7,891 nt of DNA from JADKCL01 sp046050405 (GTDB taxonomy: Bacteria; Bacteroidota; Bacteroidia; J057; JADKCL01). This document shows positions 6,356-7,891 of the stretch, piece by piece. Location of the stretch: assembly GCA_046050405.1 (NCBI GenBank), contig JBJOPY010000111.1, positions 1 through 7,891 on the forward strand, written 5' to 3'. The translations under genes were made by a program, and so were the position numbers. Under the pieces are notes generated by a model, which saw nothing but the letters and a program-made list of their open reading frames with translations, made no database searches and was not told where the DNA came from. Every line of letters starts with the position of its first letter. The stretch's first letter is position 1.

Positions 6356-7414
6356 TTATCCTTTCGTGCGTGAGATATTCATGTGGCTGGCGCCTTCCGA
6401 GAATTGGAGGCTGCGATTGCACCAGGGACAGGTCGCCGTCTTCGCTTCCCCGGTGCAGAATACATTCCCGCAGGCGCAGAGTGCAAAACCATAGGTGTTT
6501 CCGCAGCAGGGGCAATGTGGAAAGCCGTTCAGCTCACTGCTATTGACCTGTGCATTGGAGGTTCCGCCATCCTGTGTCAGCTGGAAATACTGGTCGGTGA
6601 CGGGGAATGCACCTGAGAGGCGATAGCCTCGCGAAATGCCCGCAGCCCCCATCCATTCGCTGTTGGTGGCATTGGCCTTGTCGTACTTAATGAGATAGAA
6701 CTTCTTGGTGTTCTGGCACTTTGAGAGGAAGATTGCGACATTGCCGTCCACGGCACTGCTGCCTTCGGAGCTGGATCCGGGCCTCTGGTCCAGGAAATTG
6801 TGGTCACTGGGGGCGGGGCTGAAATCCTCCTTGCTGTAAAGGTTCACGCTTTGGCTGCTCGCTTGGATCGATGCCGTGATCCATTTGAAGAAGGCCTTGT
6901 AGCTGCCGGCATCGCTGTTCTTGAACAGCATGACATTGTCCGTGAGGCGATACAGGACGCTGAGGTCTGCCCCCGTGCCAAAGGCGATGGCTACGACTTG
7001 GGTTTTGCCTTTCCAGTCCCTGGTCCAGGTGTCGATCGCACGCTGATAGTGGTCAGTGGGGGTGCCGTCCGTGAAGATGAACACGATCGGCTTCCAATCC
7101 CCCTTGCGCTCCATCGTCGTCTGGACGAGGGTCATCCGCATTTCCCGCATCAGATGCTCCAGGCCTTCCCCGAGGGAGGTCCCTCCGCCGATGGGCAGGC
7201 TCGGTGGATAGAACATGGTCACGTCCGTAAGGGGGGTGATGGTTTTTGCCTTGCCGGCAAATGCGATGACCGAAAGGTAAACGGTCTCCAGGGCGTAGGG
7301 GTCGCGCTTGAGTTCCTGGATGATCATTCCGAGCCCCTGTTCCACTTGCGCGATCGGTTCACCGACCATGGATTCAGAAACGTCGATCAAGAAGTAAACA
7401 GGGAGGCGTCTCAT
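6356..7414 (-). CDS. TerY-like vWA protein with Cys-rich TerY-C zinc-binding tail
   Basis: This 352-residue cytoplasmic protein has a vWA domain at about 5-185 with a complete metal-ion-dependent adhesion site: D11-x-S13-x-S15, T79 in GGGTSLG, and D116 in FTDGTPTD. FFKWITASI (175-183) closes the domain as in TerY. A linker of about 40 residues leads to a beta-rich segment (223-280) and a Cys cluster (Cys 301, 303, 304, 313, 315, 320, 329, 332) matching the TerY-C metal-binding type, probably two zinc sites. In the TerY-P triad such proteins are thought to scaffold or sense metal and be the partner or target of the kinase/phosphatase pair; the precise role is unproven. ATG 7414 is the first codon that keeps the canonical short N-terminal strand before the MIDAS (MRRLPVYFLIDVSES). 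The gene lies 36 bases from the membrane protein gene and 15 from the phosphatase. Confidence 0.9.
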   Translation of the reverse strand: MRRLPVYFLIDVSESMVGEPIAQVEQGLGMIIQELKRDPYALETVYLSVIAFAGKAKTITPLTDVTMFYPPSLPIGGGTSLGEGLEHLMREMRMTLVQTTMERKGDWKPIVFIFTDGTPTDHYQRAIDTWTRDWKGKTQVVAIAFGTGADLSVLYRLTDNVMLFKNSDAGSYKAFFKWITASIQASSQSVNLYSKEDFSPAPSDHNFLDQRPGSSSEGSSAVDGNVAIFLSKCQNTKKFYLIKYDKANATNSEWMGAAGISRGYRLSGAFPVTDQYFQLTQDGGTSNAQVNSSELNGFPHCPCCGNTYGFALCACGNVFCTGEAKTATCPWCNRSLQFSEGASHMNISRTKG

Positions 7415-7450
7415 TGGCAGGGTCTATTGATCATTCGGAGAAACCTTGAC

Positions 7451-7747
7451 TTACAGCCCCATCATGGTGAATAAGGCGATGGCACAAATGATGAAGAACA
7501 GCACCATCTGGCCCATGTCAAGGAAGATTCCTTCACCGACCTGGTAGGGTTTCATGTTCTTGCCAATGGCACGCGAAAGATAGCCGAAAATGCTGTCGGC
7601 GGTGTCGAACCATTTGCGGTGCTTGGGATCCAGCCGGTCCTTGTGCGGTGCCAGTTTGGCATAGACATACATTCCGGCCAGGCTTCCCACGACCACGAGT
7701 TTGATGAGAACGCCGAAAAATCCTAAATTGAAAAGGAGAATGCTCAT
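7451..7747 (-). CDS. Small two-helix membrane protein of the TerY-P cluster
   Basis: This 98-residue protein has two predicted membrane segments, about 6-30 (LLFNLGFFGVLIKLVVVG region) and 77-97 (GQMVLFFIICAIALF region). They are joined by a charged loop of about 45 residues (KDRLDPKHRKWFDTADS, then GKNMKPYQVGEG). Two segments place both termini on the same side. I do not recognise the family; the spacing faintly recalls YggT-like proteins but I make no assignment. Its ATG overlaps the stop of the preceding vWA gene (ATGA) and the second vWA gene follows, so it is translated within the same operon. It may recruit the soluble vWA, phosphatase and kinase proteins to the inner membrane, an inference from context only. 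Confidence 0.8.
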   Translation of the reverse strand: MSILLFNLGFFGVLIKLVVVGSLAGMYVYAKLAPHKDRLDPKHRKWFDTADSIFGYLSRAIGKNMKPYQVGEGIFLDMGQMVLFFIICAIALFTMMGL

Positions 7748-7891
7748 ATCACGACATTGATTTCAGGTGGAGGAGGAGGGAGGCTTGCTTCCTGGCTCGC
7801 GCCCAGGCTTTTGTTGCCTGCACTGACGGAGGCTGAAACCCATTTGAAGAAGCTCCCGAATGTAGTTGCATCTGTGGTGTCAAGGCTGACG
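7744..7891 (-). CDS. First TerY-like vWA protein, C-terminal fragment (start beyond right edge)
   Basis: The last 48 residues of a protein whose start lies outside the window. It contains FGSFFKWVSASVSAGNKSLG, which aligns with FKAFFKWITAS-type sequence closing the vWA domain of the downstream paralogue (FFKW-[IV]-[TS]-AS-[IV], then N/Q-x-S-[VL]). It then ends in a short Pro-rich tail (five Pro) and EINVVI. It therefore has no Cys-rich TerY-C tail, unlike its neighbour, so the two vWA proteins are not equivalent. The TGA overlaps the start of the membrane protein gene. The MIDAS residues cannot be judged from this fragment. Confidence 0.8.
   Translation of the reverse strand, partial: VSLDTTDATTFGSFFKWVSASVSAGNKSLGASQEASLPPPPPEINVVI

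Noticed and set aside
6800..7474. Plus-strand open frame (224 codons)
   Set aside because: It is antisense to the vWA gene with an intact MIDAS, and no independent coding evidence was seen.

Overview
The window looks like a chromosomal segment of a Bacteroidota bacterium, with GC in the mid-50s per cent by eye. Three things point there. The left-hand gene encodes a secreted protein of the 'SHI-G-E / YRDC / RCCR' type followed by Cys-rich tandem repeats, an architecture typical of Bacteroidota surface proteins that often end in a type IX secretion (T9SS) sorting domain. A TAnnTTTG -7 box with a near -33 element lies upstream of it. Most genes lack a Shine-Dalgarno sequence. All genes supported with confidence are on the minus strand, so the window reads right to left.

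Right part (7891 to 2984) is one compact gene cluster: the C-terminus of a first TerY-like von Willebrand factor A (vWA) protein, a 98-residue two-helix membrane protein whose start overlaps that gene's stop (ATGA), a second vWA protein with an intact MIDAS and a TerY-type Cys-rich C-terminus, a PP2C phosphatase with a long N-terminal extension, and a divergent Ser/Thr protein kinase with a zinc ribbon and a beta-rich tail. This is the TerY-P phosphorylation triad (vWA + PP2C + kinase) known from comparative genomics of tellurium-resistance/Ter stress systems, equivalent to YegL/YegK/YegI of E. coli, here with a second vWA and a small membrane protein. The likely logic is a reversible phospho-switch: kinase and phosphatase act on a common target, with the metal-binding vWA proteins as scaffold or sensor and the membrane protein as a possible anchor. 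No TerD, TerC or TerB gene is visible.

Between phosphatase and kinase lies a 108-base gap holding the only near-perfect AGGAGG of the cluster. It precedes a 32-codon ORF that ends by ATGA overlap on the kinase start, a candidate coupling leader peptide.

Middle part (2983 to 2273) is about 710 bases with no confident gene. It holds a group of inverted repeats just past the kinase (possible termination region), a possible plus-strand decayed coding fragment, and a Bacteroidota-type promoter.

Left part (2272 to 1) is the N-terminal 757 residues of the large secreted repeat protein, which runs off the left edge. It has its own promoter and appears functionally separate from the phosphorylation cluster.
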